The notes beneath the pieces are model-generated. The model did not search any database and was not told the DNA's origin. It saw nothing but the letters and a program-made list of their open reading frames with translations. DNA of 34,403 bases, taken from contig DAFD01000091.1 of assembly GCA_002497895.1 (NCBI GenBank), positions 1 to 34,403 of the forward strand. The letters are read 5' to 3'. This DNA is from Euryarchaeota archaeon UBA175 (GTDB lineage Archaea > Thermoplasmatota > Poseidoniia > Poseidoniales > Thalassarchaeaceae). The first letter of the stretch is position 1, and each line of letters opens with the position of its first letter. Both the position numbers and the translations under genes were made by a program. Shown here in pieces: positions 1-8,363 of the stretch.

Positions 1-405
1 ATAAGAGATCTAGTTCAAGGTCATGATATAGAAGTCCCTAACCACTCTCTTTTGGCTAACCGTACTGATTTCTACAAACTAAATCACGGGGGTCCTTTCA
101 AAGATTTTATTGATTTTAACATTGGATATGAAACCAATACAGAGATAGTAAATAATTATCTTCGAGCAGTTTATGAATCCGCTAAAGTGAATATCGATGG
201 GTTAAACGAAGAAAGGGAACCACAGATTTCATTGAAGAAAAATGGCAATAACGCAGTGCAATGGAGGCTGACATACTACGTTTCAAGACCTTATCGAATA
301 TTGAAAATAAGAGATGCTATCAACTTGGCCGCCTTTGATCTACAAGAGGAACATGGAGTCGACCTAAGCACTCCTCAACTAGAGTTCTCAGTCGGTAGGA
401 ATTAA
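1..405 (+). CDS. MscS-family mechanosensitive channel, C-terminal fragment
   Basis: The reading frame is open from the first base of the window to a TAA at 403-405, so the gene begins upstream. The visible 134 residues start with a D-x-x-x-G-x-D-I-x-V-P-N-H-S-L-L pattern. This resembles the end of the MscS beta domain, where a V-P-N-S motif and a following N-x-x-x-N/F-Y segment are conserved. After it comes an alpha/beta C-terminal domain with alternating charged residues and no membrane segment. Such channels open on hypo-osmotic stress; the pore part is outside the window. The TTG at 52 is only an internal codon. Base composition is AT-richer than the next 30 kb. The stop overlaps by three bases the convergent MazG-like gene. 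The family call rests on one motif plus overall pattern. Confidence 0.55.
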   Translation: MRDLVQGHDIEVPNHSLLANRTDFYKLNHGGPFKDFIDFNIGYETNTEIVNNYLRAVYESAKVNIDGLNEEREPQISLKKNGNNAVQWRLTYYVSRPYRILKIRDAINLAAFDLQEEHGVDLSTPQLEFSVGRN

Positions 406-782
406 TTTTCTGGTTGGTATTCAGTAACTCGTATACCTAGGTTCCCTCTACGGGCCTTTCTTTCCATAATACGATCCATTTTTCGATGGAACTCAGCTTC
501 GAGGTCGATATTCATCGCCAGTGAGTGGCCGAGAATGAGAATAAGTAAGTCAGCCAATTCCTCAGCAGCTTCTTCCTTCGGTTTTCCTTTGGTTATCGCC
601 GCAGCGAATTCTCCAAGTTCCTCTACAGTCAAAGCTACTCGATAACCCATATCATGGCCATTATTCTCTACGCTGGCAAAATCGTGTTTGTGATGGAATG
701 CAGCTACGCGAGCCATCATCGTAGTCCAAGCTCCATCTGGCTCGTTGGCTCCATCGATCTCAATCCAATCAGTTACAGACAT
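402..782 (-). CDS. MazG-like nucleotide pyrophosphohydrolase
   Basis: A small all-alpha protein with the MazG metal-binding signature: E-E-L-G-E (residues 54-58 from the start used here), then E-E-L-A-D about 16 residues later, i.e. EExxE followed by ExxD. The family hydrolyses (d)NTPs to monophosphates and pyrophosphate as housecleaning or alarmone control. The length of about 126 aa fits a single MazG-like domain. Upstream in-frame starts exist at 794 (ATG) and 812 (GTG); none has a strong Shine-Dalgarno, so 782 (M-S-V-T-D-W) is a choice, not a proof. It is the last gene of a minus-strand run headed by eS1. Substrate cannot be told from sequence. Confidence 0.75.
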   Translation of the reverse strand: MSVTDWIEIDGANEPDGAWTTMMARVAAFHHKHDFASVENNGHDMGYRVALTVEELGEFAAAITKGKPKEEAAEELADLLILILGHSLAMNIDLEAEFHRKMDRIMERKARRGNLGIRVTEYQPEN

Positions 783-847
783 CGGCCTAGTCATGTGACG
801 ATGTTGACCCACGGCGGGCCATCAAATTAGCCGAGCCAAGTTCTGAG

Positions 848-1150
848 TTAGAATCGCCCGCCAGGTGGGCTGCGAATCCCTTCATCACCAACAGGCAGAA
901 GATTGACCAGACCGATGACACCACTCAAAACGAATGAGAGAACTGTGAGACCGAATATGGTCATACGATAGTCAGCTTCCGCAGATAATTCGTTGCAATA
1001 TTCCATATTTGGTTGGTGGTTCAGCAAAGGATTGCACTCCAAATCGTGTTCCATTCGAGCCTCGTCCCACCAAGCCATGGTTTTCATCGAGGCAGGAACT
1101 AAGAAAATGGCAATGATCGTCAATACTGCGCCGATCTTCAGATTGTCCAT
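848..1150 (-). CDS. small two-span membrane protein, function unknown
   Basis: This 100-residue protein is not recognised. An N-terminal hydrophobic helix (about residues 7-25) and a second helix (about 64-84) flank a loop with two cysteines (C-N-P-L-L and Y-C-N-E), which could form a disulfide if the loop is outside. The C-terminus ends in a short P-P-G-G-R-F tail. The ATG at 1150 is preceded by GAGGGAT at Shine-Dalgarno distance, which overlaps the end of the phosphorylase-like gene upstream, so the two are probably translated from one message. Confidence 0.6.
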   Translation of the reverse strand: MDNLKIGAVLTIIAIFLVPASMKTMAWWDEARMEHDLECNPLLNHQPNMEYCNELSAEADYRMTIFGLTVLSFVLSGVIGLVNLLPVGDEGIRSPPGGRF

Positions 1151-1159
1151 CTCTATCCC

Positions 1160-1912
1160 TCACAGATTAGAAAGCAGTCCCTCAATACACGAACGGACGT
1201 GAGTCCGCAGTGTGGCCGCCATCGCATCGACGGCGTGATGGTCAATTTCTGCAGATGGGTCACCGGGAGTTCGGCCGGCGGCCCAATTTGATGAGCATGA
1301 AATTGCAGCATGAGGAATTCCGGTCTCAGCTACTAATCTGCTCTCAGGGCCAAGTGTCATTCCAACGACATCCGCTCCGAGCCTGACCAATCCATCAATC
1401 TCAGCAGGAGATTCAAATTGTGGACCGACGCACTGGGCGACGACTAACTTCGGAGTTTCTCCCTGCCCAGCATTTAACGCTTCCAGGCAGATTTTACTGC
1501 CCTTATCATCGAAAATCGAAGTTCGGTCGGCGTGAATCGCATCATCATCGTGAAAGGTCCACGGTCGAACCGCAAGATCGAGAACATCCGAAGCAACCCC
1601 AATCATTCCAGGCGGTAGATCCTCACGCATCGTCCCGACCGAGTTGACACTCAGTATGAGGTCTGGGCGGAAGGAAGCAGCTGCGTGGACATTTGCTCGA
1701 TATTCAATCTCATGAGGAGGAGTTCTCGAATCATCATCTCGATGGTGACGATCGATGAAGAGTACCTCTCCATCGCCAGTATCAACCAAGATTGCTGGAA
1801 CTTGCCCCCACTGTGAATCGATACGAATTTCTGAGGACTCAGTACCATCAGCGACCATATCGGAAGCAAGAGCGTCCATTCCAGTTCCACTTAGCACAAC
1901 GAGTCGTGTCAC
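1160..1912 (-). CDS. MTA phosphorylase / purine nucleoside phosphorylase family protein
   Basis: The order of motifs follows the MTAP/PNP family. There is an N-terminal V-V-L-S-G-T-G, then an I-D-R-H-H-R segment with P-P-H-E-I-E-Y-R-A-N (family: R-H-G-x-x-H ... P-P-x-x-I-N-Y-R-A-N). Next come N-S-V-G-T-M, V-G-P-Q-F-E-S-P-A-E-I (family: E-G-P-R-F-E-T-x-A-E-I), D-V-V-G-M-T, and a late S-N-W-A-A-G. These enzymes phosphorolyse methylthioadenosine or purine nucleosides for adenine/methionine salvage. The usual R-H-G is R-H-H and the usual E-G-P-R is V-G-P-Q, so substrate preference is uncertain. The start is set at GTG 1912 because GAGGTGG sits six bases upstream and the family begins just before the first beta strand; a GTG at 1954 would add 14 residues. 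Confidence 0.78.
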   Translation of the reverse strand: MTRLVVLSGTGMDALASDMVADGTESSEIRIDSQWGQVPAILVDTGDGEVLFIDRHHRDDDSRTPPHEIEYRANVHAAASFRPDLILSVNSVGTMREDLPPGMIGVASDVLDLAVRPWTFHDDDAIHADRTSIFDDKGSKICLEALNAGQGETPKLVVAQCVGPQFESPAEIDGLVRLGADVVGMTLGPESRLVAETGIPHAAISCSSNWAAGRTPGDPSAEIDHHAVDAMAATLRTHVRSCIEGLLSNL

Positions 1913-1961
1913 GTAGCCCACCTCGGGTATCCATTCATGGGCTTGACGGCCCACTGGAACC

Positions 1962-2936
1962 TCACTCTTGTAGGCGAGAGATGAGATCTGCCTTCTTTCC
2001 AGAGACCGGCTTGCCGGCCTCCTTCAGGAGTCCCTTGAGCTCTGCCACTGTCATCGAAGTGTAATCAGGTGAGTCGCCGTCATCTGCTTCTGGAGTTTCA
2101 TCGGCTTCGTCAGCAGGTTCCTCAACAACCTCTTCGACAACAGTATCTTCTGTTGATTCCTCAGAAGATTCTTCGTCGGATTCTACAGCACCAGAGGTAT
2201 CTCCATCGACCTCAGCCAATTCTGCAGATGCTTCAGCCGCAGCGAGAACGTCGACCTCCTCGACTAAAGAGGCAGCCGCAGCAGCCTTCTCTTCAGCGTG
2301 AATTTCATCAAGAGTAGGTCCGTCTTCACCAGTGACTCCGCTCTGCAAAAGTTGGCTGCGACGAATCATCGCAGTTCGAACTGGACTAATGGTAGAGACC
2401 GCTTCCTTAATCGCGGTCTCCATGGTTCCATCGAGAACAGCCTTCTGGAGTTGAATCCAGGTTGATGATGCACCCATAGTAAGAATCGCATCGCGCGCTT
2501 TCGCTCGCATTGCTGACTTCTGACTCGACTTGACGCGACCACGTGAAATCAATAGCGGCTTGAATCGAACATAGTATCCATCCTCAGTAACAACGTCGAC
2601 CGTGTCGTCAACCTTACCGCGGTAGCGACGAATCTGACGGCGAATGTGATCCTTCTGGACATTGTGACCGGAAAACTCGGTGAGAGCATCGCCGCCAACA
2701 ACATCGGTGATTCGGAAGACGACTTGGACGTGCATCTTGGAAAAGTCGCCATCAAGTTCATTTTGCATAATATCGAAAGTACGTCCGACCAATTGTTCGG
2801 GCTCTTCCGCGATAGTCTCGCCGATGATTCGGAATGACCATGGATTACGAGGTGCTCGAATCGTGAACCAGCGCTTTGCCTTCCACTTGTCTCTCTGCTT
2901 GCGTGCCGCTGCCCTTGCCTTTGCGCCTTTTGCCAT
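1962..2936 (-). CDS. rps3ae: ribosomal protein eS1 (S3Ae) with C-terminal SAP domain
   Basis: Residues 1-200 match archaeal eS1/S3Ae of the small ribosomal subunit. They include the basic N-terminus with K-W-K-A-K-R-W-F and the strand G-R-T-F-D-I, followed by conserved F-R-I-T-D and H-I-R-R-Q-I-R-R-Y-R-G-K. Archaeal eS1 usually ends near residue 200-220. Here an Ala/Glu/Asp-rich, probably disordered linker of about 80 residues follows, then a 34-residue SAP motif (V-A-E-L-K-G-L-L-K-E-A-G then S-G-K-K-A-D-L-I-S-R-L). SAP modules usually bind DNA or RNA. The start is ATG 2936: AGAGGTG lies about five bases upstream, whereas the in-frame GTG at 2943 would lie inside that site. It heads a four-gene minus-strand run and is divergent from the COG1325 gene. 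Confidence 0.93.
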   Translation of the reverse strand: MAKGAKARAAARKQRDKWKAKRWFTIRAPRNPWSFRIIGETIAEEPEQLVGRTFDIMQNELDGDFSKMHVQVVFRITDVVGGDALTEFSGHNVQKDHIRRQIRRYRGKVDDTVDVVTEDGYYVRFKPLLISRGRVKSSQKSAMRAKARDAILTMGASSTWIQLQKAVLDGTMETAIKEAVSTISPVRTAMIRRSQLLQSGVTGEDGPTLDEIHAEEKAAAAASLVEEVDVLAAAEASAELAEVDGDTSGAVESDEESSEESTEDTVVEEVVEEPADEADETPEADDGDSPDYTSMTVAELKGLLKEAGKPVSGKKADLISRLQE

Positions 2937-2990
2937 CAGAGACACCTCTTATCGGGGGCTACCCCGTATGCGGGCCGAGCGACCTACCTC

Positions 2991-3001
2991 CAGTATATGA
3001 A
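2991..3001. promoter_or_regulatory. TATA-like element between divergent eS1 and COG1325 genes
   Basis: The AT-rich core AGTATATGAA stands out in a GC-rich 140-base divergent intergenic region. On the minus strand (TTCATATACT) it lies about 60 bases before the eS1 ATG. On the plus strand it lies about 80 bases before the COG1325 ATG. It could serve as TATA box for either gene. Position and composition are the only evidence. Confidence 0.4.
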
Positions 3002-3076
3002 TGAAAGCCTCAGAACGTCCACCTCAGACAGAGGCGCAGCGTCGCCTTCAAGGGCAGCACACTAGTGCAATCGAAT

Positions 3077-3508
3077 ATGAGTTTACACAGCGCCTCGTGG
3101 AGAGTGCATTGCAGTGCTGTGGATGATCTCTCAGTGATAGAGGATTCAATGCAATGGCTCGCAGGTGAGGGTGCTGAAATATCCCGTGAGCGCTCAAAAT
3201 CGCATCATGGCGCACCTCAGATGATGATTGAAGCTAGTATCGATCGGAAGAAAGGCGCGAAACAGGCTTTCCTGCGTATGGGAGTTGCCGCACTAAGCGA
3301 TTTACGTTCTGCAGGAATTGCTGACCTAATCGACGAGGATAAGGCCCTGCACGTAAGAATTGACATCGATGAATTGGTGCAGGGCAGAATTTCTTTAGCA
3401 ACCGGAAAAAGTCGTAAATTCGCAGTAAAAGGTCGATTCAAGATAGAATCTTACCCGGGACAAGAGCCGGTTGAAATCCTCAATCAGCTAATCGATGATA
3501 TCGTGTAG
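3077..3508 (+). CDS. COG1325-type archaeal RNA-binding protein (exosome-associated family)
   Basis: The protein starts M-S-L-H-S-A-S-W-R-V-H. It has a central S-K-S-H-H-G-A-P and ends with a strand-rich part containing L-H-V-R-I-D-I-D-E-L and V-K-G-R-F-K-I-E-S-Y-P. This layout matches the archaeal family annotated as 'exosome subunit / RNA-binding protein' (COG1325), normally 130-150 aa, with an N-terminal 'M-x-x-H' and an H-G-x-P motif. A role in RNA processing is family knowledge, not shown here. ATG 3077 is preferred over the in-frame GTG at 3065 because family members begin directly with this motif. Confidence 0.6.
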   Translation: MSLHSASWRVHCSAVDDLSVIEDSMQWLAGEGAEISRERSKSHHGAPQMMIEASIDRKKGAKQAFLRMGVAALSDLRSAGIADLIDEDKALHVRIDIDELVQGRISLATGKSRKFAVKGRFKIESYPGQEPVEILNQLIDDIV

Positions 3509-3565
3509 TCCGACCAAACTCCCCTCAAACCAATCTAGCATTATGGGCCATGAAGCGGTACGAGC

Positions 3566-3575
3566 CTTGATATGG
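3566..3575 (+). promoter_or_regulatory. TATA-like element before the ferredoxin gene
   Basis: CTTGATATGG is centred 37 bases before the ferredoxin ATG at 3607. An archaeal start site about 26 bases downstream would leave a leader of about ten bases that contains the GAGGG Shine-Dalgarno. Similar CTTGATA elements occur before several other transcription units in the window. Confidence 0.4.
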
Positions 3576-3606
3576 ATGCGTAGCACGCGTCTTGATGAGG
3601 GATGAG

Positions 3607-3882
3607 ATGACCCACGTAGTGACCAGCGCATGTATTGACCACAAGTACCAAGATTGTGTAGCAGTCTGTCCAGTCGAGGCATTCAAGGAAGCCGAAAACT
3701 ACCTCGTTATTGACCCGGATGAATGTATCGATTGTGCAGCATGTGTCGCTGAGTGCCCAGTAGAGGCTATCTTCGCTGACACCGATGTTCCAGATGAGGA
3801 GTTGGAATGGATTGAGCGTAATGAGAACGAATCCCCGGATCTCGAAATCGCCACAGGCGACTCACCAGTCCTTGCAGATTGA
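3607..3882 (+). CDS. seven-iron ferredoxin ([3Fe-4S][4Fe-4S])
   Basis: A 91-residue acidic ferredoxin. Cysteines fall at 9, 17, 21, 40, 43, 46 and 50, and both C21 and C50 are followed by proline. This is the spacing of Azotobacter/Thermus 7Fe ferredoxins (8, 16, 20, 39, 42, 45, 49), shifted by one. By that homology C9, C17 and C50 hold the 3Fe cluster and C21, C40, C43 and C46 the 4Fe cluster. The tail after residue 60 is rich in Glu/Asp. It is a soluble one-electron carrier; partners are not evident. ATG 3607 has GAGGG at good distance; the upstream ATG/TTG at 3595/3592 overlap that site. Confidence 0.9.
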   Translation: MTHVVTSACIDHKYQDCVAVCPVEAFKEAENYLVIDPDECIDCAACVAECPVEAIFADTDVPDEELEWIERNENESPDLEIATGDSPVLAD

Positions 3883-3946
3883 TGCGAGCCTGGCGTCTAA
3901 CCTGCCTCAAACATAGATTGATGAGTGGATGCCGTGAGGCTCGGGT

Positions 3947-4936
3947 ATGACTCAGCGAGTGGACCTGAATCAGATGCGTCACGGCACCGAGTTGCTCAAG
4001 CGTGGCTTCGCCAAGATGCAAGAAGGTGGAGTCATCATGGACGTCGTTACAGCCGAAGAGGCTCATATCGCTGAGGATTCTGGGGCCACATCTGTCATGG
4101 CGCTCGAGCGTGTTCCAGCAGATATCCGCTCAAGCGGAGGCGTGGCTCGAATGAGTCACCCTGATTTAATCAAGGAAATCATCGAGACGACTTCAATTCC
4201 AGTGATGGCTAAGGCCAGAATCGGTCACAATGAGGAAGCGAGGGTCCTCGAAAGTCTCGGCGTCGATATGGTAGATGAATCAGAGGTTCTAACTCCTGCT
4301 GATCCATTCTTCCACATCGCGAAGAACGATTTCAACATCCCATTCGTTTGCGGCTGTACGAGTCTCGGCGAGGCGGTTCGACGCATCGCAGAGGGAGCTG
4401 CGATGATGAGAACCAAGGGCGAGGCGGGGACTGGTAATGTTGTCAGCGCAATTCAACACGCCCGTTTGGTGGCCTCAGAAATCACTCATGCTCAGTCCTC
4501 TGGTGACGAGGGGCGCAATGCTATGGTGGATGTGATAATGGAGGGATTTCATCGCATTGAGAGAGTATCGGCATTCGATATATCACCAAACACTACTCCC
4601 TTCGGTAGCATGGAAGATCTACGAACCGAAGTTGCTTCCGTCCTCGACGACGTTGCACGCCTCGGACGTCTTCCTGTCGTCACTTTCTCTGCAGGAGGGA
4701 TCTCCACTCCAGCCGATGCTGCTTTGATGATGAACCAAGGGATGGACGGCATCTTCGTCGGCTCTGGTATCTTCAAAAGTTCAGATCCGGTTCAAACTGC
4801 CGAAGCAATTGTTCTCGCTACTCATCATTTCGAAGATCCAGCGGTTGTCACCGAGGCCAGCGCTATGATTGGTGAACCAATGCCTGGACTCGAAATCGAG
4901 ACACTTGAAGTCCGCTTACAAGATCGTGGCTGGTGA
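3947..4936 (+). CDS. pdxS: pyridoxal 5'-phosphate synthase, PdxS subunit
   Basis: Full-length (beta/alpha)8-barrel PdxS, which makes PLP from ribose 5-phosphate, glyceraldehyde 3-phosphate and ammonia supplied by the glutaminase PdxT. Visible signatures are G-G-V-I-M-D-V (Asp32), V-M-A-K-A-R-I-G-H (Lys89), [26 protein letters not shown] (Lys157) and [11 protein letters not shown]. The two lysines correspond to the known catalytic pair (Lys81 and Lys149 in Bacillus). At 329 aa it is some 30 residues longer than usual; the extra part lies in the variable region near residues 190-230. No PdxT is encoded in the window. GTGAGG lies eight bases before the ATG. Confidence 0.97.
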   Translation: MTQRVDLNQMRHGTELLKRGFAKMQEGGVIMDVVTAEEAHIAEDSGATSVMALERVPADIRSSGGVARMSHPDLIKEIIETTSIPVMAKARIGHNEEARVLESLGVDMVDESEVLTPADPFFHIAKNDFNIPFVCGCTSLGEAVRRIAEGAAMMRTKGEAGTGNVVSAIQHARLVASEITHAQSSGDEGRNAMVDVIMEGFHRIERVSAFDISPNTTPFGSMEDLRTEVASVLDDVARLGRLPVVTFSAGGISTPADAALMMNQGMDGIFVGSGIFKSSDPVQTAEAIVLATHHFEDPAVVTEASAMIGEPMPGLEIETLEVRLQDRGW

Positions 4937-4958
4937 CTTAACTCAACAACTGCTTGAA

Positions 4959-5948
4959 TCAAACGCGACCACGCGTTGTTCCAAGACGGCGGCGCTTACC
5001 TTTCTGTGGCTTCTTTGAGCGAACCGATTCACTTTCCTGCTCAGCACCAGTTCCACCCAATGTCAACGAACCGCTTTCTAGGAACATCTCCTCAAGTGAA
5101 CCGGCCAATTCTTCATTCTCAGAAGGTGAGCGGAATGCATCGCGTACAGATTGATTGTGATCGCGAATGGTTTGTTCTCTTTCATCACGAGCAGCCTTGA
5201 GTGAATCGCGAATTTCGTTTACCTGGTCGAGCAGCCCCTTCATCTCAGAATGAACTTCGTCAGCAGCTTTGCGAGCCTCGACGAAGGCATTGTGAAGTCG
5301 ATCTCCTTCTGCACGTACGAAATCGCGTTCTTCGAACATCGGTTTGATTTCCTCCCAAACTGCGTCGGCTTCCTTATGACAATCAACCATTGCTTGATGC
5401 TCGGCGTCAGCCTCCACCTTGAGTCGTGAGATAGATTCGTCCATATCACCGAGATCTATTGAAATTGTTTGATGTTCTTTGACGGCAGGAAGTAATTCGT
5501 TTCTCTTGCCGATGAGTTTCTTGAGTTCCTTCAGAAGTTTGTTCTCGTCCTCAAGTTTCAAACTTCCATCTGTTTCCAGCCTGCGCTCGATACGCTCTAT
5601 TTGCCCCTCGGTTTCGGAGAGTTCGATAACAACTGATTTTGTGCCACGTTGGTCATCCCTTCGACCACGCTTCTTTGCTATGAGTTCACGTATATGGGAT
5701 TGGATTTCGTCACGGCGGGCTTTGTGGACGCGGGCTCTATCGCGGATTTCCTTTTGTTGCTCTTTCATCTCATCTATCGATTCGCGCAGGCTCTTGGCCT
5801 GTTCCTGAACCGCGTTACGTGAATCTGCAGCCCTGCGAGCATTTTCGTTGTGGCTATTTCGCTGCTCACGCATTCGTCGCAGCTTGGTCTCCATCGCGTG
5901 TAGACGACTTCTCAAGTCATCGTCTGGATTGACCGGCTCCTCGGACAT
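4959..5948 (-). CDS. long coiled-coil protein, COG1340-like, with basic C-terminal tail
   Basis: About 270 of 329 residues are predicted coiled coil by eye: dense Glu/Arg/Lys/Gln with heptad leucines and no proline. The N-terminus starts M-S-E-E-P-V-N-P-D-D-D-L. The end has a low-complexity S-G-S-L-T-L-G-G linker and a basic tail, K-G-K-R-R-R-L-G-T-T-R-G. Almost the same tail ends the coiled-coil protein at 11333-12295. It resembles the archaeal coiled-coil proteins grouped as COG1340, whose function is unknown. It is convergent with pdxS (22 bases apart) and has its own 119-base upstream region. Confidence 0.75.
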   Translation of the reverse strand: MSEEPVNPDDDLRSRLHAMETKLRRMREQRNSHNENARRAADSRNAVQEQAKSLRESIDEMKEQQKEIRDRARVHKARRDEIQSHIRELIAKKRGRRDDQRGTKSVVIELSETEGQIERIERRLETDGSLKLEDENKLLKELKKLIGKRNELLPAVKEHQTISIDLGDMDESISRLKVEADAEHQAMVDCHKEADAVWEEIKPMFEERDFVRAEGDRLHNAFVEARKAADEVHSEMKGLLDQVNEIRDSLKAARDEREQTIRDHNQSVRDAFRSPSENEELAGSLEEMFLESGSLTLGGTGAEQESESVRSKKPQKGKRRRLGTTRGRV

Positions 5949-6042
5949 GGCCGGGCGACGCGGGTTTCCCTCTTGAATGGACCCGCCTTTTCATCACCGG
6001 CTAATGAGTGGCCGATTTTCTACAAATGAGCCAGATTCGGTA

Positions 6043-6060
6043 GGATGGGTATTTCCATCC
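6043..6060. repeat. perfect 6-bp inverted repeat between membrane-protein and coiled-coil genes
   Basis: GGATGG-GTATTT-CCATCC forms a six-base-pair stem with a six-base loop. It lies eight bases beyond the stop of the minus-strand membrane-protein gene, so it may mark the 3' end of that transcript. No T-run follows directly. Confidence 0.35.
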
Positions 6061-6067
6061 CTTGTGC

Positions 6068-7681
6068 TCAAAGGCCGAGGACCGAACCAATAAATGGCAA
6101 AATCGGAGAAAGGATGGCTATCGTTGCTCCAACGATGAATAACGCACCGGTTGTCATGCGTAGACGGGAGAATAGATCATTACGAATCTGTACTGTCAAA
6201 ACTCTCCCGGAAATCAGGTTTCCATCTGGATCTTCTAAGCGGACAGTCACTGTCGATTCACCTGTGCCAGAGGGGAGTAAACTCTGCCAAATTATTCGGG
6301 TTGAGGCTAGTAATCGAGGCAGAGTTTGGGTTAATTCAAGCTGACGGAGGCCATCGAATTCGAGCGCCTGATGAGGCTCTACGCGCAATCGATATTCGCA
6401 CTCATTCGGCCGGAAATCAGGGGTCTGTACACGTAAAATCATATCTTGCACTTCGTCAGATTGGTTCAATATGAAAGCGAAGAGATTAGCCGGACCAACG
6501 ACAAGATTCTCCATATCAACATCAAACCAAACTACACCGGTACGCCCCGTCTGTTGACGCATATGCAAGCGATCGTGCAAACGGAAGAACGGAGCGCAAT
6601 CCACCATCGCTCCTGAGAGTAATCTATCCCAGGTCTCCTGACCAAGTTCAGGATGGTCGAATAGTCGGTTTATCGAATCGGAATCTATCATCGTAGCCAG
6701 AGCACTGCGGAATTGCTGCTCGTCGATTAACGAACTACGACGAAGATGCAGCAAATGTAGCAGCGTCTCCTGTATCTGGGCCATTGAATGTCCGGACTTG
6801 ACTTCCTCTTCAACCGTGCGAAGATACTCCGAGATACGCACCGTCAGCAGCGGGTCAATGTGCGCCTTGATTACATCCGAAAATGGACGGCGCAACAAAG
6901 CCGGATGAATTGGGGGGGAGAAAGCGTTCAACATCCCCCACGGTTCACTGGCATTAAACCGAGACTGATTCGATACGAGGAAAGACCCATGCCCCGCTAG
7001 CAACGTCCCGGTTGAGAGAGCGACCAATCTCGGTGACAGATTTCCATCCGGAGTCAACCACAAAGCAATTCCGAGTAAAGAGGCGGCTAGGAATAGCAAG
7101 GTTATGGTCGCCCCTAATTGTCGGCGGGAACCATTGATTGTAGCCCGCATCTCAGCATATCCATGTGAGCTCTTGAAAGTCAATCCTGCCGTTGTCAATG
7201 ATTCTGCCTCGTGGCGGAATATCGTGCGTGTAACGGACAGCAAACGGAACAGTAGGAGGAGGAGTGTAATGTTGGCAACGAGGATGAAAAGAGAAAGGAA
7301 ATGGATGCCAAGATGCATCTCTACCGGAGCAACATCCTGCATATGCAACAACCACCATTCGGGTGTTGAATTTCGATACGAATGAGCCAATCCAAAGTTG
7401 ATTACGACCAAAAGCGGGAGGAATAGAACGAAGCGAATTCCCCCACTGATTAGTAGGCGATCGATTCTGAGAAGAGTTCGCTCTTGCGCTCGTAGACCAT
7501 CGATTGGGTCGACTGAAGCACTTCTTGCTGCCGCAACTGCGCCAATCGGGGGAGATCTGGGTGGTGGTGGTGGTGGTGGAGCAGCCAGAGGATGAGGGAC
7601 TTGTTCAGGAGCATCCTCGAGAATCTCTTCCGCCAGTGCCGAGATGGCTTCGTCGAATTCCGAAATATCTTCATCTTCCAT
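6068..7681 (-). CDS. polytopic membrane protein of unknown function, third gene of the DtxR operon
   Basis: This 537-residue protein is not recognised. The N-terminus is acidic, then holds a run of seven prolines (residues 35-41) encoded by CCA/CCT-type repeats. Hydrophobic helices lie at about 83-101, 123-148, 188-209 and 217-237, with one more at the extreme C-terminus (about 512-535). The long region 240-505 between them is soluble in character, with a Leu-rich helical part and then a beta-rich part. Its ATG is directly next to the stop codon of the DtxR-family gene, so the two are co-translated. The context suggests a metal- or redox-regulated envelope function, which is inference. Confidence 0.7.
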   Translation of the reverse strand: MEDEDISEFDEAISALAEEILEDAPEQVPHPLAAPPPPPPPRSPPIGAVAAARSASVDPIDGLRAQERTLLRIDRLLISGGIRFVLFLPLLVVINFGLAHSYRNSTPEWWLLHMQDVAPVEMHLGIHFLSLFILVANITLLLLLFRLLSVTRTIFRHEAESLTTAGLTFKSSHGYAEMRATINGSRRQLGATITLLFLAASLLGIALWLTPDGNLSPRLVALSTGTLLAGHGSFLVSNQSRFNASEPWGMLNAFSPPIHPALLRRPFSDVIKAHIDPLLTVRISEYLRTVEEEVKSGHSMAQIQETLLHLLHLRRSSLIDEQQFRSALATMIDSDSINRLFDHPELGQETWDRLLSGAMVDCAPFFRLHDRLHMRQQTGRTGVVWFDVDMENLVVGPANLFAFILNQSDEVQDMILRVQTPDFRPNECEYRLRVEPHQALEFDGLRQLELTQTLPRLLASTRIIWQSLLPSGTGESTVTVRLEDPDGNLISGRVLTVQIRNDLFSRLRMTTGALFIVGATIAILSPILPFIGSVLGL

Positions 7682-8335
7682 TCAAGACATCTCCACTCTG
7701 ACTAGAATTCTTGTCGCTAACGAATCTGAAAATGAGACTGGAGCCCCATCTATAATGAGTAAATCTGAGCTTCGTTTAATCGATTGCCCGACGATTAAAC
7801 CAAGGGTCTGAAGTGTGCGCGTATCCTGACCCTCGAGGGCGATGAATTCGATAGTTCCGGAACTCCCTTCAGGCATATTTGCTATGGGTAGTAAAGGTGC
7901 ATTTACAGCAGGCTCGACTCGGCGTGAAACCAGAGGAATCCTTTCGCCAGAGGGAGTCCGTTCGGGATATCCGAGGAGTCGATCGATTGCTTCTTCTAAT
8001 TCCGAATCGATCGCGTGTTCCATCTCACAAGCAGCGGAGTGAACATCACCATCGAACCCGATGACATCAGCGAGTAATAATTCGAGCAGCAATTGCCGAC
8101 GCTTGATCTGTGCTGCTCGAGCAAATCCATCTGGAGTCAATCTCGAGCCTTTGTAAGGAATATAGGTCACGAGTTCGCGACCGGATAATCTCTGAATCAT
8201 CTCGGTCGTCGATGCTGCGCTAACGCCCATCAATTCAGCGAGCATCGAAGTCTTGACAATAGCATCCGGTTGATCACTATGCATCTCGAACATACGTTTG
8301 AGATACATCTCTTCAAATTCGCTCAGTTCGGGCAT
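7682..8335 (-). CDS. DtxR/MntR-family metal-dependent transcriptional regulator with FeoA-like domain
   Basis: Three domains are visible. A winged helix (residues 1-70) contains M-L-A-E-L-M-G-V-S-A-A-S-T-T-E-M as the HTH. A dimerisation/metal domain (75-140) contains H-S-A-A-C-E-M-E-H and G-E-R-I-P. A C-terminal FeoA/SH3-like domain (150-217) follows. M10, C103, E106 and H107 match the primary metal site of DtxR (M10, C102, E105, H106). H99 is kept from the ancillary site, but the His79 position appears to be Gln. The metal (Fe or Mn) cannot be assigned. It lies between a zinc-ribbon membrane protein gene and a polytopic membrane protein gene, and probably regulates this operon. Confidence 0.88.
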   Translation of the reverse strand: MPELSEFEEMYLKRMFEMHSDQPDAIVKTSMLAELMGVSAASTTEMIQRLSGRELVTYIPYKGSRLTPDGFARAAQIKRRQLLLELLLADVIGFDGDVHSAACEMEHAIDSELEEAIDRLLGYPERTPSGERIPLVSRRVEPAVNAPLLPIANMPEGSSGTIEFIALEGQDTRTLQTLGLIVGQSIKRSSDLLIIDGAPVSFSDSLATRILVRVEMS

Positions 8336-8363
8336 CTGACCACCATTCCCTCACCATTCGAAC

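Noticed and set aside
4962..4977. Inverted repeat AACGCG-ACCA-CGCGTT at the end of the coiled-coil gene
   Set aside because: It lies wholly in codons of the conserved T-T-R-G-R tail and has no T-run, so it is probably a by-product of coding.
7559..7582. GGT repeat tract
   Set aside because: It simply encodes the seven-proline run of the membrane protein on the other strand; not a separate repeat element.
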